A stretch of DNA of 64,000 nucleotides from contig CM033726.1 in the NCBI GenBank assembly GCA_019671005.1, forward strand, positions 24,438,440 through 24,502,439, in the 5' to 3' direction. Position 1 is the first letter of the stretch; every line of letters begins with the position of its first letter. Positions 12,026-23,584 of the stretch are shown one piece after another. The translations under genes were made by a program, and so were the position numbers. This DNA is from Hibiscus mutabilis. Lineage: Eukaryota; Streptophyta; Magnoliopsida; Malvales; Malvaceae. Under the pieces are notes generated by a model. The model did not search any database, was not told the origin of the DNA, and saw nothing but the letters and a program-made list of their open reading frames with translations.

Positions 12026-12042
12026 TGGTATCAGAGCCAGGT
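12026..12042 (+). other. Primer-binding site of element 2 (initiator Met tRNA type)
   Basis: TGGTATCAGAGCCAGGT starts 5 bases after the LTR end. TGGTATCAGAGC is the complement of the plant initiator-Met tRNA 3' end used by chromoviruses and many copia elements. Confidence 0.85.
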
Positions 12043-12256
12043 TTCGAAAGGTTGAGATGTTTTGGTTTGGTTAATTATCATTGTTTAATATGCATGATGT
12101 TTGTGAATATGTACGGTGATTGTTTTACATCATGTTGGGGTATGAATTGGGAACATATTGCCTATTAACGAGGTTTTAAAATGTTTTATAAGGTTGTCTT
12201 GGATCCTTTGCCAAATGCTAGCCAAAATTTAATGTGTTTTTAATGCTTTTGTTAGC

Positions 12257-13290
12257 ATGGCTCGATGTGAGACTCGGTCGATGGCTGGTAATGACGGAGT
12301 TGAGCAGAATAATGATGTGAAAGGGAATCTTCCTAATGTTGTTCCTTATCATCCTCTGTTGTTTCCTCCTGTTGAAGTTGGGGTTGGTGATGTACCCTAG
12401 GTTCATCAAGTACTAGTATTTGGTGATTTGACTCCTTTAATCCAAGTGATGACAAGAGCGTTTCAAGTAGCGATGGCTGGAGTGCAAGCGCAAGCACCGA
12501 CACCTGCTGTAGTAGCTAGTCAAGGTTTACCCTTGGAGCATCTTCGTAGTTTAGGAGGTAAGGAATTTCAGGGTTTGAGTCTTGAGGCAGCCGAGGGATG
12601 GCTGGAAAAGACAATTCGTATTTTGAACCATATGGGTTGTAATGAGGAGCGCAAGTTGGGTTGCACGGTGTCGCTGTTGTAGGGTGATGCATATCATTGG
12701 TGGGTGACCACAATTTCTGGAGTACTTGAGGCAGATGTGACTTGGGAGTTCTTTCGAAGAGCTTTCAAGAGAAAGTATCTTGGTACTCAGTATTTGGATG
12801 CAAAGAAGCGCGAGTTTATGTCGCTGACACAAGGTGGCATGTCTGTTGTCGAATATGAGGTGCAGTTTGTTCGTTTAAGTAGTATGCCCTAGAGTTGATC
12901 CCTGATGATCAACAGAGATGTGATAGGTTTTGCTATAGTTTGATGAAAGACATTAAGACATATTTGTTGGCTACAGATTACACAAATTTTGATGTATTGG
13001 TTAATCGGGCCAAGGATATTGAGTAGTCTTTGGGTACATCAAGTCAGGTTGCGAGTGCGAGCTTGGGTAAGAGAGTGGCCAATTCTAGCTATTTTGGGAG
13101 GCAGAACAGGAGGTTTCGGGACAAGAGACATAGGCTGGATCACAGGCGTAGTGGTGGTGCTGGTCAAGGTAATTAGGGAGCTTGTGTTGTACCAGAGTAT
13201 GAGCGTTGTGGTAGGCACCACATGGGTATGTGCTGAGGTACCACTGAAGTTTTCTAGATATGTGGATCTTCTGAGCATATGAAGCGTGAT
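12257..13290 (+). pseudogene. gag: Element 2 gag, broken
   Basis: The ATG at 12,257 (MARCETRSMAG) is in frame with the capsid domain that is open from 12,428. LEAAEGWLEKTIRILNHMGC, then after a stop at 12,680 WWVTTISGVLEADVTWEFFRRAFKRKYLG and REFMSLTQGGMSVVEYEVQF, are the standard retrotransposon gag core. The nucleocapsid end is near 13,190-13,300: the first zinc-finger-like CGRHHMGMC is visible and the second ends HMKRDYPRA, where a Tyr replaces the expected Cys. Stops lie at 12,398, 12,680, 12,890 and 13,024. Confidence 0.8.
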
Positions 13291-13980
13291 TATCCTCGTG
13301 CTGTAAAGGATGCACCGGCTCATGTTACTGTACCTGCTAGGGGCCGAGGCCATGGCAGGGGTAATTTTCAGAGACGCGAGGATGGACAGAGGGTTGTAGC
13401 ACATCCAGTTACTATGCAACTAGAGAATGGTGGACTAGCTCGGGTTTATGCTCATCACAAGGGGCGCAATGACACTGATGTGATCGCAGGTACCTTTACC
13501 TTGCAATCTTTGACATTGTTTTCTTTGATTGATTCGGGGTCTACTGATTCATATATCTTGAGTGAGCATGCATCTTTGTTGAATGTTCCTGTTGAGATCC
13601 TTGATGTTGGCATGTTAGTAACTAGTTCTTTTGGTGAGACATTTACTAATAGAAGGTTGTATAGGCATTGTCCTTTGGTTGTGCAAGGTTATGAATTTGC
13701 CACGAACCTAATGGAATTGCTATTCCATGGTTTTGATGTTATTTTGGGTATGGATTAGTTAAGTGAGCACAAGGTGGCGGTGGATTATGAATCCAAAAGG
13801 ATTTCCTTGAGGTTAGCTAATGATTATGAAGTTGTGGTGGTTGGCGAGAATGTCAAATTCTTGTCCAATATTGTTTCAGCTATTCAAGCAGAGAAGATGA
13901 TGTTTGATGGTTGCCAAGCTTATTCGGCTATTGCCATGAATCCTGAAGCCAAGGGTGTTCAGGTGCAGGACATTCGGACT
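13291..13980 (+). pseudogene. Element 2 aspartic protease region
   Basis: The frame open from 13,279 to 13,758 contains LIDSGSTDSYILS; the catalytic D-S-G is at 13,531-13,539 and is intact. DVILGMD at ~13,735 is the family's C-terminal protease motif, followed at once by a TAG. The downstream frame 13,774-14,184 carries the conserved linker DYESKRISLRL and ECVPEVFPEGLPGLP that leads into RT. Confidence 0.75.
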
Positions 13981-15340
13981 GAGTGTGTTCCTGAGGTGTT
14001 TCCTGAAGGGTTACCGGGTTTACCACAGGATAGAGAAGTGGAATTCGGTATTGAGACATATGAGGGTTTGACTCCGGTGTCCATTACTCCTTATCAGATG
14101 GCACCAAAGGAGTTGAAAAAGTTAAAAATGCAGTTTCAGGAGTTGTTTGAACGTGGATTCATTCGACCGAGTATTTTGCCCTAGGATGCTCATTCTTTTC
14201 GTGAAGAAGAAGGATGGATCGTTGTGTATGTGCATAGATTATCGGTAGTTGAATAAGTTGACGGTGAAGAACAAGTATCTGTAGCCACGAATTGATGATT
14301 TGTTTGATCAATTTTGTGGGGCAGTGGTGTTTTCAAAGATTGATTTAAGATCGGGGCATTACCAGTTAAAGGTTAAGGATGTAGATGTTCATAAGACAGC
14401 ATTTTGTACGAGGTATAGGCATTACGAGTTTCTGGTGATGCCATTTTGTTTGACGATTGGCCTGGCTGCTTTCATGGATATGATGAATAGGGTGTTTCAT
14501 GAGTATCTGGATCAGTTTGTGGTGGTTTTTATTGATGGTATACTCGTGTACTCTCGTACCGAGGAAGAGCATGATCAGTATTTACGGATTGTGTTGCAAG
14601 TGTTGAAGAATAATAAGTTGTATGCCAAGTTGAGCAAGTGTGAGTTTTGGCTAAAAAGGTGATGTTTTTAGGTTATGTGGCTTCCGTGGATGGTATTCGA
14701 GTTGATCCATAGAAAATTGAGGCTATTCTCAATTAAAAGCAACCTAAATCTGTCTCGAAAGTTCGCAATTTTCTTGGGCTGGCTAGTTATTATCATCGCT
14801 TTATAGATGGATTTTTGAGCATTGCAGCACTATTAACAAAGTTTTTTCAAAATAATGTTTCACATGTGTAGACGAAGAAGCAACAATTGAGTTTCGAGAA
14901 GTTGAAGGAGGTTTTGACACATGCTCATGTGTTGATTCAACCTGAATCTGGGAAGGAGTTTGTGGTTTATAGTGATGCATCGTATGTTGTCCTGGGATGT
15001 GTGCTGATGTAGGATGGAAAGGTTGTGGCCTATGCGTCTAGATAGCTGAAGGTTCATGAGCGCAACTATCCAACTCATGATTTTGAGTTTACGGCTGTGG
15101 TGTTTGCCTTGAAAATCTGGAGGCATTACCTCTATGGGGAGAAGTGTGTTGTTTTCACGGACCACAAGAGCTTGAGGTATTTGATGTCTCAAAAGGATTT
15201 GAAACTTAGGCAGTGAAGATGGTTGGAGTTGCTTAAGGATTACGACCCGGCGATCGAGTATAATCCTAGAAAAGCCAATATGGTGGCGGATGCGTTGAGT
15301 CATCAGGTTGCGGTTGAGCTTAGGGCGATGTTTGCAAGGT
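13981..15340 (+). pseudogene. Element 2 reverse transcriptase and RNase H, broken
   Basis: RT runs from PYQMAPKELKKLKMQFQELFERGFIRPS (14,090-14,175) through FSKIDLRSGHYQLKV (14,330-14,375) to FIDGILVYS at ~14,529. The catalytic FIDD has become FIDG, so this RT is dead even apart from the stops. RNase H motifs are YSDAS (~14,969), FTDHKSLRYL (~15,156) and NMVADALS (~15,280). Stops or frameshifts are visible at 14,182, 14,250, 14,660, 14,710, 14,870, 15,010 and 15,216. Confidence 0.82.
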
Positions 15341-16835
15341 TGAGCGTGACACATGAAGGTGGTTTATGGGCTGAGTTGCAAGTTAAGCCTAATTTGTCAT
15401 AGATGATTAAAGCTAAGCAACCGTTTGATGATTCTTTGGTTCCTCATGTTAAGGACATATCAGACGGTAATTTGACGAATTATCATTTTGATGATGATGG
15501 TGTTTTGTTCTTTAAGGGTCGAATAGTGGTGCTAGATGATTCAGAGCTTAGGCAAACTATTTTGACGGAGGTGCATTCTAGTCCTTTTGTTATGCATCCT
15601 GGTAGTACCAAAATGTATCATGATTTAAAAGAAGTGTACTATTGGGTTGGTTTGAAAAAATATGTGCCAGAGTTTGTCTCTAAGTCTATGGTATGTCAGC
15701 GGGTTAAGGCTGAACATCTGTTTCCATTTAGGTTGTTGCAACCGTTGAGAATTTCAGAATGGAAATGGGAGAGAATCACCATGGATTTTGTGTCAGGACT
15801 TCCTTTGACACCAGCTAAAAAGGATTCCATCTGGGTGATTGTTGATTGGTTTATGAAGTATGCACATTTTCTGCCAGTGCATATGACGTATACCTTGGAT
15901 AAGTTGGTAGATTTATACGTTGCTGAGGTTGTGCATTTGCACGGGGGTACCTAAGTCTATTATTTTTTATAAAGACTCGCGGTTTACGATGAGGTTTTGG
16001 CGATGCTTACATCAGGCTTTAGGTATGAGGTTGAGGTTCAATACCGCGTATCATCCTCAGATGGATGGGCAGTTTGAGCGTGTTATCCAGGTTTTGGAGG
16101 ATATGCTGAGGTGTTGTATTATCGATTTCCAAGGAACCTGGGAAAAGCATTTACCTTTGGTTGAGTTTGCGTACAACAATAGCTACCAATCAAGTATCCA
16201 GATGGCACCGTATGAGGCATTGTATGGCCGGAGGTGTCGTACGCCCTTGTACTGGGCTGAGGTAGGGGAAAAGCATGTTTCCCTGCCACATGTGTTGAAA
16301 GACGCAGATAAAAAGGTAAAACTTGTGTGTGATCACTTGCGGATTGGCAGAAATCTTATACAGATTTGAAGCGTATGGAAATTGAATATGCGGTGGGCGA
16401 TCGTGTATTCTTGAAAGTGTCACCATGGAAGAAAGTGATGCAGTTCAGACGTAAGGGTAAGCTTAGTCCGAGGTTTATTGGACAATATGAAATTGTGGAG
16501 CATATAGGTCCTGTGGCTTATCGGTTGAGGTTGTCTCCCAAGCTTGAGAAAATACATGACGTTTCTATGTATCTATGTTGCGGAGGTATCGGTCGGATCC
16601 CTCACATGTTATGCCGGTGGAGCATAATGAGTTGAGACCGGATTTATCCTATGATGAGGAGCCGGTGGAAATCCTTGATTCCAGCAGTAGGGTTCTACGT
16701 GGCAAGATGATAGAACTTTTTAAAGTCTTGTGACGACATCGAGGTGTCGAGGAAGCCACTTGGGAAAGTAAGGCGGATATGATGGAGCAATTTCCGCATC
16801 TTTTTCCTCCAGGTAAATTTTGGGGATGAAATTTC
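15341..16835 (+). pseudogene. Element 2 integrase with C-terminal chromodomain, broken
   Basis: The frame 15,403-15,954 gives the zinc-binding VHSSPFVMHPG (two His) and MVCQRVKAEH, where the first of two expected Cys is Ser. The core follows with TMDFVSGLP (first Asp). In the next frame (15,920-16,369) the second Asp position reads FYKDSRF instead of SDRDPRF, while DGQFERVIQ keeps the Glu. NSYQSSIQMAPYEALYGRRCRTP is conserved. The C-terminus (EEPVEILDS..., EATWES near 16,755, FPHLFPPGKF near 16,793) matches the chromodomain end that gives chromoviruses their name and is thought to direct insertion to heterochromatin. Confidence 0.82.
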
Positions 16836-16851
16836 TTAAGAGGGGGAGAGT
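16836..16851 (+). other. Polypurine tract of element 2
   Basis: TTAAGAGGGGGAGAGT directly precedes the TG of the 3' LTR. Confidence 0.75.
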
Positions 16852-19800
16852 TGTAATGCCCCGGTTTTGGGCTTAGGTGTTTTATGGTTGGTTCGAAGGT
16901 CCGGTGGACCAATATTAGAGATTTGAGTCGGTTTCAAGATTAAATCGGGTTCAATATTTTTGAATGTGATAAAATTGTGTAAAAATTTTCTAAAATCATT
17001 ATTAAATATATGAATGATTATTGTGAAATCAATTTTGTAAAAAGAGTTTTGGAAAATGGACATTTTGGACTAGTGACCAAAATGCAAACTTTGAAAACTA
17101 TTTTTGGTGGCTATTTTTTAAAGAGTCAAAACTTTGAATCTTTAAGGAGCTAATTGCCCAAAAAGTCTAATATCAGACTTTATCCCTTTATTGGTTATTT
17201 TTAAAGTATTTTGGAAAATAAAAATAGGATGGAGAGAATAAAATAGGTTATTAAATCATTTTAAACAAAAATCATGTAACTAACTTTCTCACATATTTTC
17301 TCTCTAAAATCTCTCCAGCCAAACATCAATTTCTTCTTCTAAATTTTAAGGTAAATCTTTCTTTTCTTAAATCTTTTGTTTGCAAATGATTTCTTCTTGT
17401 TAGTTTTCCAAAACCTTATGTTTTTAACTTTGTTTTCTCAAGCAAATCATCCAATTAAGGGCGAAAGCATTCATTAGAGGTAAGGTTCATTTTTTCTCCT
17501 CTAATGAAAGGTTCTTTACTGAAATTCCCAAGTTGTTGACTCTTTACAATTGTTTTCTAATGTGTTTTGATAAATTAATTGAGGAAAATTGGTTTAATTG
17601 TGATTGGATTGATGAAATTGACATATTTCAAATTGGATCTATTTTATTGGGTTTATGATCAGATTAGATCATGATTTTGATGTTTAATTGAGTTAATAAC
17701 TTAGTTTTAATGTTGTAATCCTGAAACAAGTTGAATCTCTAATGTTTAAGGTTGTTAATCAAGAGTTTTTGTAGTGTTATTCGAGCTTAATAATTGTTGG
17801 AAGTAAAAGGATGTTGGGAAAGGGTTTTTAGATGTTAATTGATGAAGTTTGATGGTTTGAATTGTTATATTATGGCTGGGTTAAGTTTTGGAAAGGTTTG
17901 ATGATGTTTTTGATATGTTTCGGATAGTTTTTGAGTGGGTAACTTGAGAGTTGCAGGATATTGCTGTTAGGCAATGGTTTGAATGCATAATAATGCATTT
18001 GCCCTCTGGTTTTATGTTGTTAAAATAGGGGATAATCAGGACGACAAAGCTATACATTGATTGTTGCTTGTCGGGAGCTCGATTCGCATTGGCAAGCAAG
18101 GCGAAGTGCATCGGTGAGTGGAAATTGGTTTAAATGCCTTTAAAAGGTTTATAAAGGTTGTTGGGAGTTTAGGGTAAGCATGAAACACTTACCTAAGCTC
18201 AGAAGTAAGTTTCCCTTATTTCGCTCTTGAATATCGGTTTAGATATGAGCATGTTGATTTCATGTTTTAGTGTTAAACATGGTTTAATTTACTACTGTAA
18301 ATGCATGGTTATGAACACATATGCAATGGATTTTATGTTTATAAATGCTAGTGAGCATTGGTTTTCATTCCGACTGGGAATGATGTATTGTTTTGAGCAA
18401 TGTAGATTGCATATGTTATGGTTTTGGTTTAATGCATTGAAAAACACTAGGTAAATGGTTTTGGAAATGATATATTGGCTATGTGACAAGGTAAGAAACA
18501 AACAGATATAGTTGGCATGCCATAGGATTAAAGTTCACTATAAAATATGAACAAAATCAATCGTGGCCATGGGTCTTTGAGGTATGGCTGTTTAACAAGG
18601 CCACTCGAACTATTGGGAACCTCATTTGGGCTATGCGATTTAAGTAGGCAACCCAAATTGATGGTGATCTTGAGGTTTAACTAGGAAAGGTTTGGGATAT
18701 CATGCGGTTTAACTAAGGCATGGTATGAGAGATCCGTGTATCAGATATGTTGGATAGAAAGTAGTCTATTCAGGTCACTATTAATGCCAATATATGTGAA
18801 ATTTCATGTGTTGAACCTATTTTGTAATGCTATAGGATTTAAGCATGGTTTATGATTTAATGCTTTGGGATCTAAGCATGGAATAAGAATATGATGTTGC
18901 ATAAGGGCGATTATGCATGTCTCGGTTGGAGACAAGGAAATTGCTTTGGTTGTAAGCATGTTTTGGAAATAAGTGTTTTGGTTTCAAATGTTTTTAAGCG
19001 CATCATTTTTTTATGAACATTCTCACTAAGCATGTGTGCTTATGCTTTCTTTTTCCTAATGATGCAGAGCATTAAGGTTTGGGCTGCAAAGGGAAGGCTA
19101 AAGTGATCCAAGGACAATAACTAGTTTGAATATGGACTCGGTTTATGTTTCCGGTTAATAAGGCAATGTGTTCGCCATAATTTTGGGGATTTGTAATTAT
19201 GTTTTCCCATGGTTTTAAGCCCTTGAAGTGTTGGATTTCATGTTTGGTTCGTTGATGTTAGACTTGTGTGGATTCATGCCTATATTGATGCTAGATAAGT
19301 GCTTAGGAATACATCTAGTTATTTTGGTTTGGTTGTCATGCTCGGTTGGTTCAAACAAGTTTGTTATGCTGTTTTAGTGGTGCAGGCATGAGATTGATGT
19401 TTAAATGCGCCAATTGTGTGTTTTGGAGGGTTGGTAAAATTATATTAGGAAGCATGCCTATATTTCATCAAGATTGTATGAATGCCATGTTTGGTTGATA
19501 ATTCTGTGATGTTTTGGTAGGGATCAGATCTTAATAAGGTTGCTCTAGTGTTTGAAGTATGTTTAAATGGTTTGGTTATCATTAAAGTGTGTTTAGACAA
19601 CATTTTGGGACATTACAGGTCCAGGAGTATCGAAACAGGTGTCCCCGTACCAGTACGGCTAGGCCATTCTAGGCATAGCATTTTGATACGCGGGAGGGTG
19701 TTTCGATACAAATAAGCTTTTCCAGGCATAGCATTTTGGTACTCGAACAAGTGTTCTGATACGATCTTAAGCATTTTGGCTAGGCGTTTCAATACGCAAT

Positions 19801-20307
19801 AAGGTGTTTTGCTACGAGTTTTAGCTACTGGAATCTGAGTTTTGAAATCATAAGGGCGTACCGAAACACCTGTACGCTTATCCGTACGGCTGCAATTATT
19901 TCTGTTATTTTGGCATATTTGAATGCTTCTATTTCTTTTATTTTGGTCCTTGAGAATGCAATTGTATGAGCATGGAGGGCTGTTTTGACCTAGAATTTGT
20001 TATGTGAGCATGTAAATGGGGTAATTGAGGATTGGTAATCTTAATTCCAGTTTTGGTCCTGTAATTTAAAAGATTTACGTTTTAGTCCTCGAAATGTATG
20101 TGATGCAATTGGTTGCCTCTTCGAGATTCGTTTCCTTTGGAAATTCACCCACTGCAAGTATGAACATGTAGGATTAATAATTTGCATCTAGACAAGTTAA
20201 AAGAAAAAATGGACCGGTTTTTCATAATCTTTCTCTGGTTTGCTTCGCAAACCTAATGTAGTTCTCTCGGTTCGATTGGGCGTCTAGGCCGGGTCGAGGG
20301 GGTTACA
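16852..20307 (+). repeat. Element 2 3' LTR (3.46 kb)
   Basis: It starts TGTAATGCCCC and ends GGGGGTTACA, a TG...CA pair. The reading frames inside (16,836-17,063, 17,881-18,501) resemble no known protein. Near the 3' end (19,625-19,890) is a cluster of TTTCGATACG-like motifs in both orientations. Around 19,020-19,080 a CTCACTAAG ... pyrimidine ... GCAG arrangement resembles the same region of the other chromovirus LTRs in the window. Confidence 0.88.
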
Positions 20308-20650
20308 ACGAATTATAAACCAACCTTAACTCAATACATCCTTTAAAAAGTGGAATAAAATTTAAATAAGTATTAACATAGAGAACTATTCAAATTGAAA
20401 TATTGTATTGATCTTGTACTTATTCGGTTACATCATTTATCTTATAACTCGACGGTCTTTTGTTTGAGACTCTCCATGACCAATATGAAGTTCTTTTAAA
20501 AAGATGGATTAAGATTTTAAAAAATACAAACTTAAGGTTACATATTGTTTTACTATAACATTTGGGTCAACTAGAAAGTAATATGTGAAGTGGATAAAAA
20601 CTTAAATAAACATGAACATAAGAGCACTAATGCAATTTAAATTGTGTAAA

Positions 20651-20705
20651 GGTCTTGTAGCTCAGTGGTTTAGAGCGTTGGTCTTATGAGCCGAAGGTCG
20701 CGAGT
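20651..20705 (+). pseudogene. tRNA-like module, T-arm truncated
   Basis: GGTCTTG-TA-GCTC starts a good A box (TAGCTCAGTGG) and D-arm. The anticodon arm TTGGT-CTTATGA-GCCGA pairs with two wobbles and shows TAT at the anticodon position. GGTCGCGAGTT begins the T-arm, but the sequence then diverges into AATTAGATTATT, so no mature tRNA can form. Confidence 0.6.
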
Positions 20706-20830
20706 TAATTAGATTATTAACAATTAAACAAATAATAAACATAACGACACTAGTGAATAATTGGATTGAAATTAAAAAAAAAATATGAGAATATAGGCGC
20801 ACTGGTCAATTTTTTAAAAATTAATCTTCT

Positions 20831-20905
20831 TGCAGTTTAGTTGGTTTGTTATAGTTTTGCTCGTATGAGTTGAATATCGTGAGTTTGAGTCTCTTGTGAC
20901 ATATA
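20831..20905 (+). pseudogene. tRNA-like module
   Basis: A diverged A box (GCAGTTTAGTTGG), an anticodon-arm-like centre and a B box (GTGAGTTTGAGTC) have tRNA spacing. The closely similar inverted copy is at 22,788-22,862. Confidence 0.5.
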
Positions 20906-21190
20906 TTATATTCTTTTCAAACGTGGACTAAAATTTAATTTTAATGTGAACTTATGAGCCTTTATGATTTACAACGAATTGTAGACTAACCTTAACTCAA
21001 TATATCTTTTAGAAAGTGGAATAAAATTAAATTAATTATTAACATAGAGAACTATTCAAATTGAAATATTGTGTTGATCTTCTACTTATTCGATTACATT
21101 GTTGATCTTATAACTCGAAGGTTGTGCGTTTGAGACTCTCCATGACCGATATGAAGTTCCTTTAAAAAGATGGATTAAAAGGGGACTAAT

Positions 21191-21320
21191 ATGAAGGTCC
21201 CCTCTTCACATTTAATTAAAGTTTAATCCGATCAGTTCTGTAGTAAAATTATATCTTCTAAAGCCAAAACCACAAGAAGTCTAATTTTTCCCACTTTTTT
21301 ATAACAAATATATTATGGTT
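21191..21320 (-). repeat. AT-rich junction at the switch of array orientation
   Basis: The monomer tail GATGGATTAA ends near 21,180. The next recognisable modules, from 21,321, are on the opposite strand. The sequence between includes TCTTCTAAAGCCAAAACCAC, which recurs at 21,840 and 23,051. Confidence 0.5.
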
Positions 21321-22294
21321 TGGTCCCAAGGAGGCTTCAACTTGTGAGCTTAAGATGAAAAGAACAATGCTTTAACTAACTATGCTATCAAACCAATTCA
21401 TCATTTAAATTTCATTAGTTCTCTTATGTGAATTATTAATGAACATAATTTAAAATTTTATTTACTTTCTAAAATATATTTTAGTTCCAACAATGCCTTA
21501 TTTGAATTATTAATGAACATAATTTTAATTTTAATTTTAATTCACTTTCTAAAATATATTTTAATTCGTAGTTGGCTCCACACTTGGTGTACATTTTAAA
21601 AGAATTTTGTATTTTTTTCTTACTGAAACTCGTGAATTCGAGTCATGATACCAACGCTTTGACCAACTTAACTAACTATGGTTTAATTTATACCAACATT
21701 CAAGTTGAACACATTGATCATCAAATTATAATAGCCATGAAGTTTTAGTTTATTTAAATTTAATTTCATTGTTCACATTATTCTCTTATGTTCACATTTA
21801 ATTCAAATTTAATCCAATCAATTCTGTTGTAAATTTCTATCTTCTAAAACCAAAACCACTAGAAGATTATTTTTTCTCACTTTTTATAACAAAATATATT
21901 ATGGTTTGGTCACAAGGAGGCTTGAACTTCCGAGCTTAAGATGAAAAGAACAATGCTTTAACTAACTAAGCTTTCAAACCAATACATTATTTACATTTTA
22001 TTTGTTCTCTTATGTGAATTATTAATGAACATAATTTAAATTTTAATTTACTTTCTAAAACATATTTTAATTCCTAGTTGGTCCACACTTTGTGTACTTT
22101 TTAAAAGAATTTTGTATCTTTTCTTACTAAAACTCGTGAAATTCCAGTCATGAGACTAACGCTTTAACAAACTTAATTAACTATGCTTTAATTTATATCC
22201 ACATTCAAGTTGAACACATTGATCATCAAATTATAATTGCCATAAAGTTTTAGTTTATGTAAATGTAATTTCATTGTTTTAGGAGTTGGCGTAA

Positions 22295-22368
22295 TGGTCT
22301 AGGCAAGGCTCGAACTTGCAACCTTCAGCTCATAAGACTAACGTTCTAACTTACTGAGCTACAAAAAC
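22295..22368 (-). pseudogene. Best-preserved tRNA-like module (Ile-TAT-like), probably not functional
   Basis: Read on the minus strand it is 74 nt long, the length of a real tRNA. The T-arm is perfect (GCAAG / CTTGC around TTCGAGC). The anticodon arm TTAGT-CTTATGA-GCTGA pairs throughout, allowing wobbles, and shows TAT as anticodon. The D-arm pairs 3 of 4. The acceptor GTTTTTG against CTAGACC pairs only 5 of 7. A box (TAGCTCAGTAAG) and B box (GTTCGAGCC) are near consensus. The poor acceptor stem and the many decayed siblings argue for a pseudogene or a Pol III promoter remnant. Confidence 0.55.
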
Positions 22369-22787
22369 TTTATACAATTTAAAATGCATTAGTGCTCTTA
22401 TGTTCATAGTTATTTAAATTTTTATCCACTTTCTATATTACTTTATACTTGACCCAAATGTTATCATAAAACAATATGTAACCTTAAGTTTGTATTCTTT
22501 AAAATTTTAATCCATCTTTTTAAAAGAAGCTTCATATTGGTCATAGAGAGCCTCAAACACAGGACCTTCGAATTATAAGATCAGCGATGTAACTGAATAA
22601 GTATAAAATCAATACAATAGTTCAATTTGAATAGTTCTCTATATTAATATTTATTTAAGCTTTATTCCACTTTTCTAAAAGATGTATTGAGTTAAGGTTG
22701 GTCTACAATTCGCTGTAAAGCATAAGTGCTCATAAGTTCACATTAAATTTAAATTTTAATGCACATTTGAAAAAGAATATCATATAG

Positions 22788-22862
22788 GTCCTGGGAGACT
22801 CAAACTCACGTCATTCGACTCATAAGACCAAAACTATAACAAACCAACTAAACTGCAAGACG
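22788..22862 (-). pseudogene. tRNA-like module, inverted partner of 20,831-20,905
   Basis: The reverse complement reads CAGTTTAGTTGGTTTGTTAT ... GAGTTTGAGTCTCC, closely similar to the forward module. Confidence 0.5.
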
Positions 22863-23085
22863 ATTAACTTTTAAAAAATTTACCAGTGCCCCTGTACTTT
22901 CATATTTTTTATTTTCTATCCAATTATCCACCAGTGTCATTATGTTTTTTTTGTTTAATTGTTAAAAATCTAATTAACTATGCTTCAAGATAAATAAATT
23001 ATTAAATTTATTTATTTCTCTTTTGTTCATAATCCAATCAGTTTCCTGGTAACATTCTATCTTCTAAAACTGAAACCATATGAAG

Positions 23086-23584
23086 AAAATGAAGCCCGTT
23101 TTCATTTTCATTTTCATTTTCTTAGAAAATGGAAAAAGATGAAGAAAACGTGTTTGGTTGTAAAATTAGAAAATGATTTTTAGAAAACAAAAACAAGTGA
23201 AAATTGAAAACATAAAAAATATATCTTCATTGTTTTCATTGAAAACGTTTTAGGAAGGTACAAAATATGAAAACAAGGATTTTTTTTAATGTTAACCCGG
23301 ATTCGAATCCTTCTAATGCCATTCTTTTAAAATTTGGTTTATTTACTCATATTCTACGTATTAGAATAATAATAATAATTTTCTAACTATATCTTATTTT
23401 AATTATTTAATAAATATTTTTTCATTTCTATTTTTGAAAAGCTAGATATCAAATACATTTTCATTATTTTTATTTTTAAAAATAAGTTTCCATCTCTATT
23501 AACCAAGCATGTTTTCTAATTTTTAGAAAACTGAAAATAATTTTTTTTTAAAAAATAAAAAATGTTTTCTAAAACCAAACGACC
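23086..23584. mobile_element. MITE-like insertion inside an array monomer
   Basis: The sibling monomers at 21,250 and 21,840 run from ...ACCACAAGAAG straight into TCTAATTTTTCCCAC. Here ~0.5 kb of very A/T-rich sequence is interposed. It is fold-back in character: AGAAAATGATTTTTAGAAAAC on the left against GTTTTCTAATTTTTAGAAAAC and GTTTTCTAAAACCAAACGACCC on the right. TTTGGTT next to the right end (as its complement) is typical of hAT-like MITEs. The terminal repeats are imperfect and no clear target duplication is seen. Confidence 0.5.

Larger units (their letters stand above)
11520..20307 (+). mobile_element. Element 2: Del/Tekay-type chromovirus (Ty3/gypsy), defective
   Basis: The end of the 5' LTR (11,547-12,020) is repeated at 19,715-20,307. 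A methionine-initiator primer site follows the 5' copy, and a polypurine tract precedes the 3' LTR at 16,852. Between them are gag, protease, RT, RNase H, integrase and a C-terminal chromodomain-like segment. The 5' part of the 5' LTR was displaced by the insertion of element 1 and is outside the window. The right flank after the LTR is ACGAA; its partner duplication is not in the window. Confidence 0.87.
20308..21190 (+). repeat. tRNA-like monomer array, forward block
   Basis: Four tRNA-like modules on the + strand (about 20,413-20,487, 20,651-20,705, 20,831-20,905 and 21,079-21,155) are each followed by a similar AT-rich tail (AAAGATGGATTAA..., AGAAAGTGGAATAAAA...). Spacing is about 185-250 bp. 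A larger unit of ~665 bp repeats: 20,308-20,490 is closely matched by 20,972-21,160. The left end is cut by the insertion of element 2. No protein frame is present. Confidence 0.75.

Noticed and set aside
22295..22368. Functional tRNA-Ile gene
   Set aside because: Two acceptor-stem mismatches, a D-stem mismatch and a dozen decayed siblings make a working gene unlikely, though not excluded.
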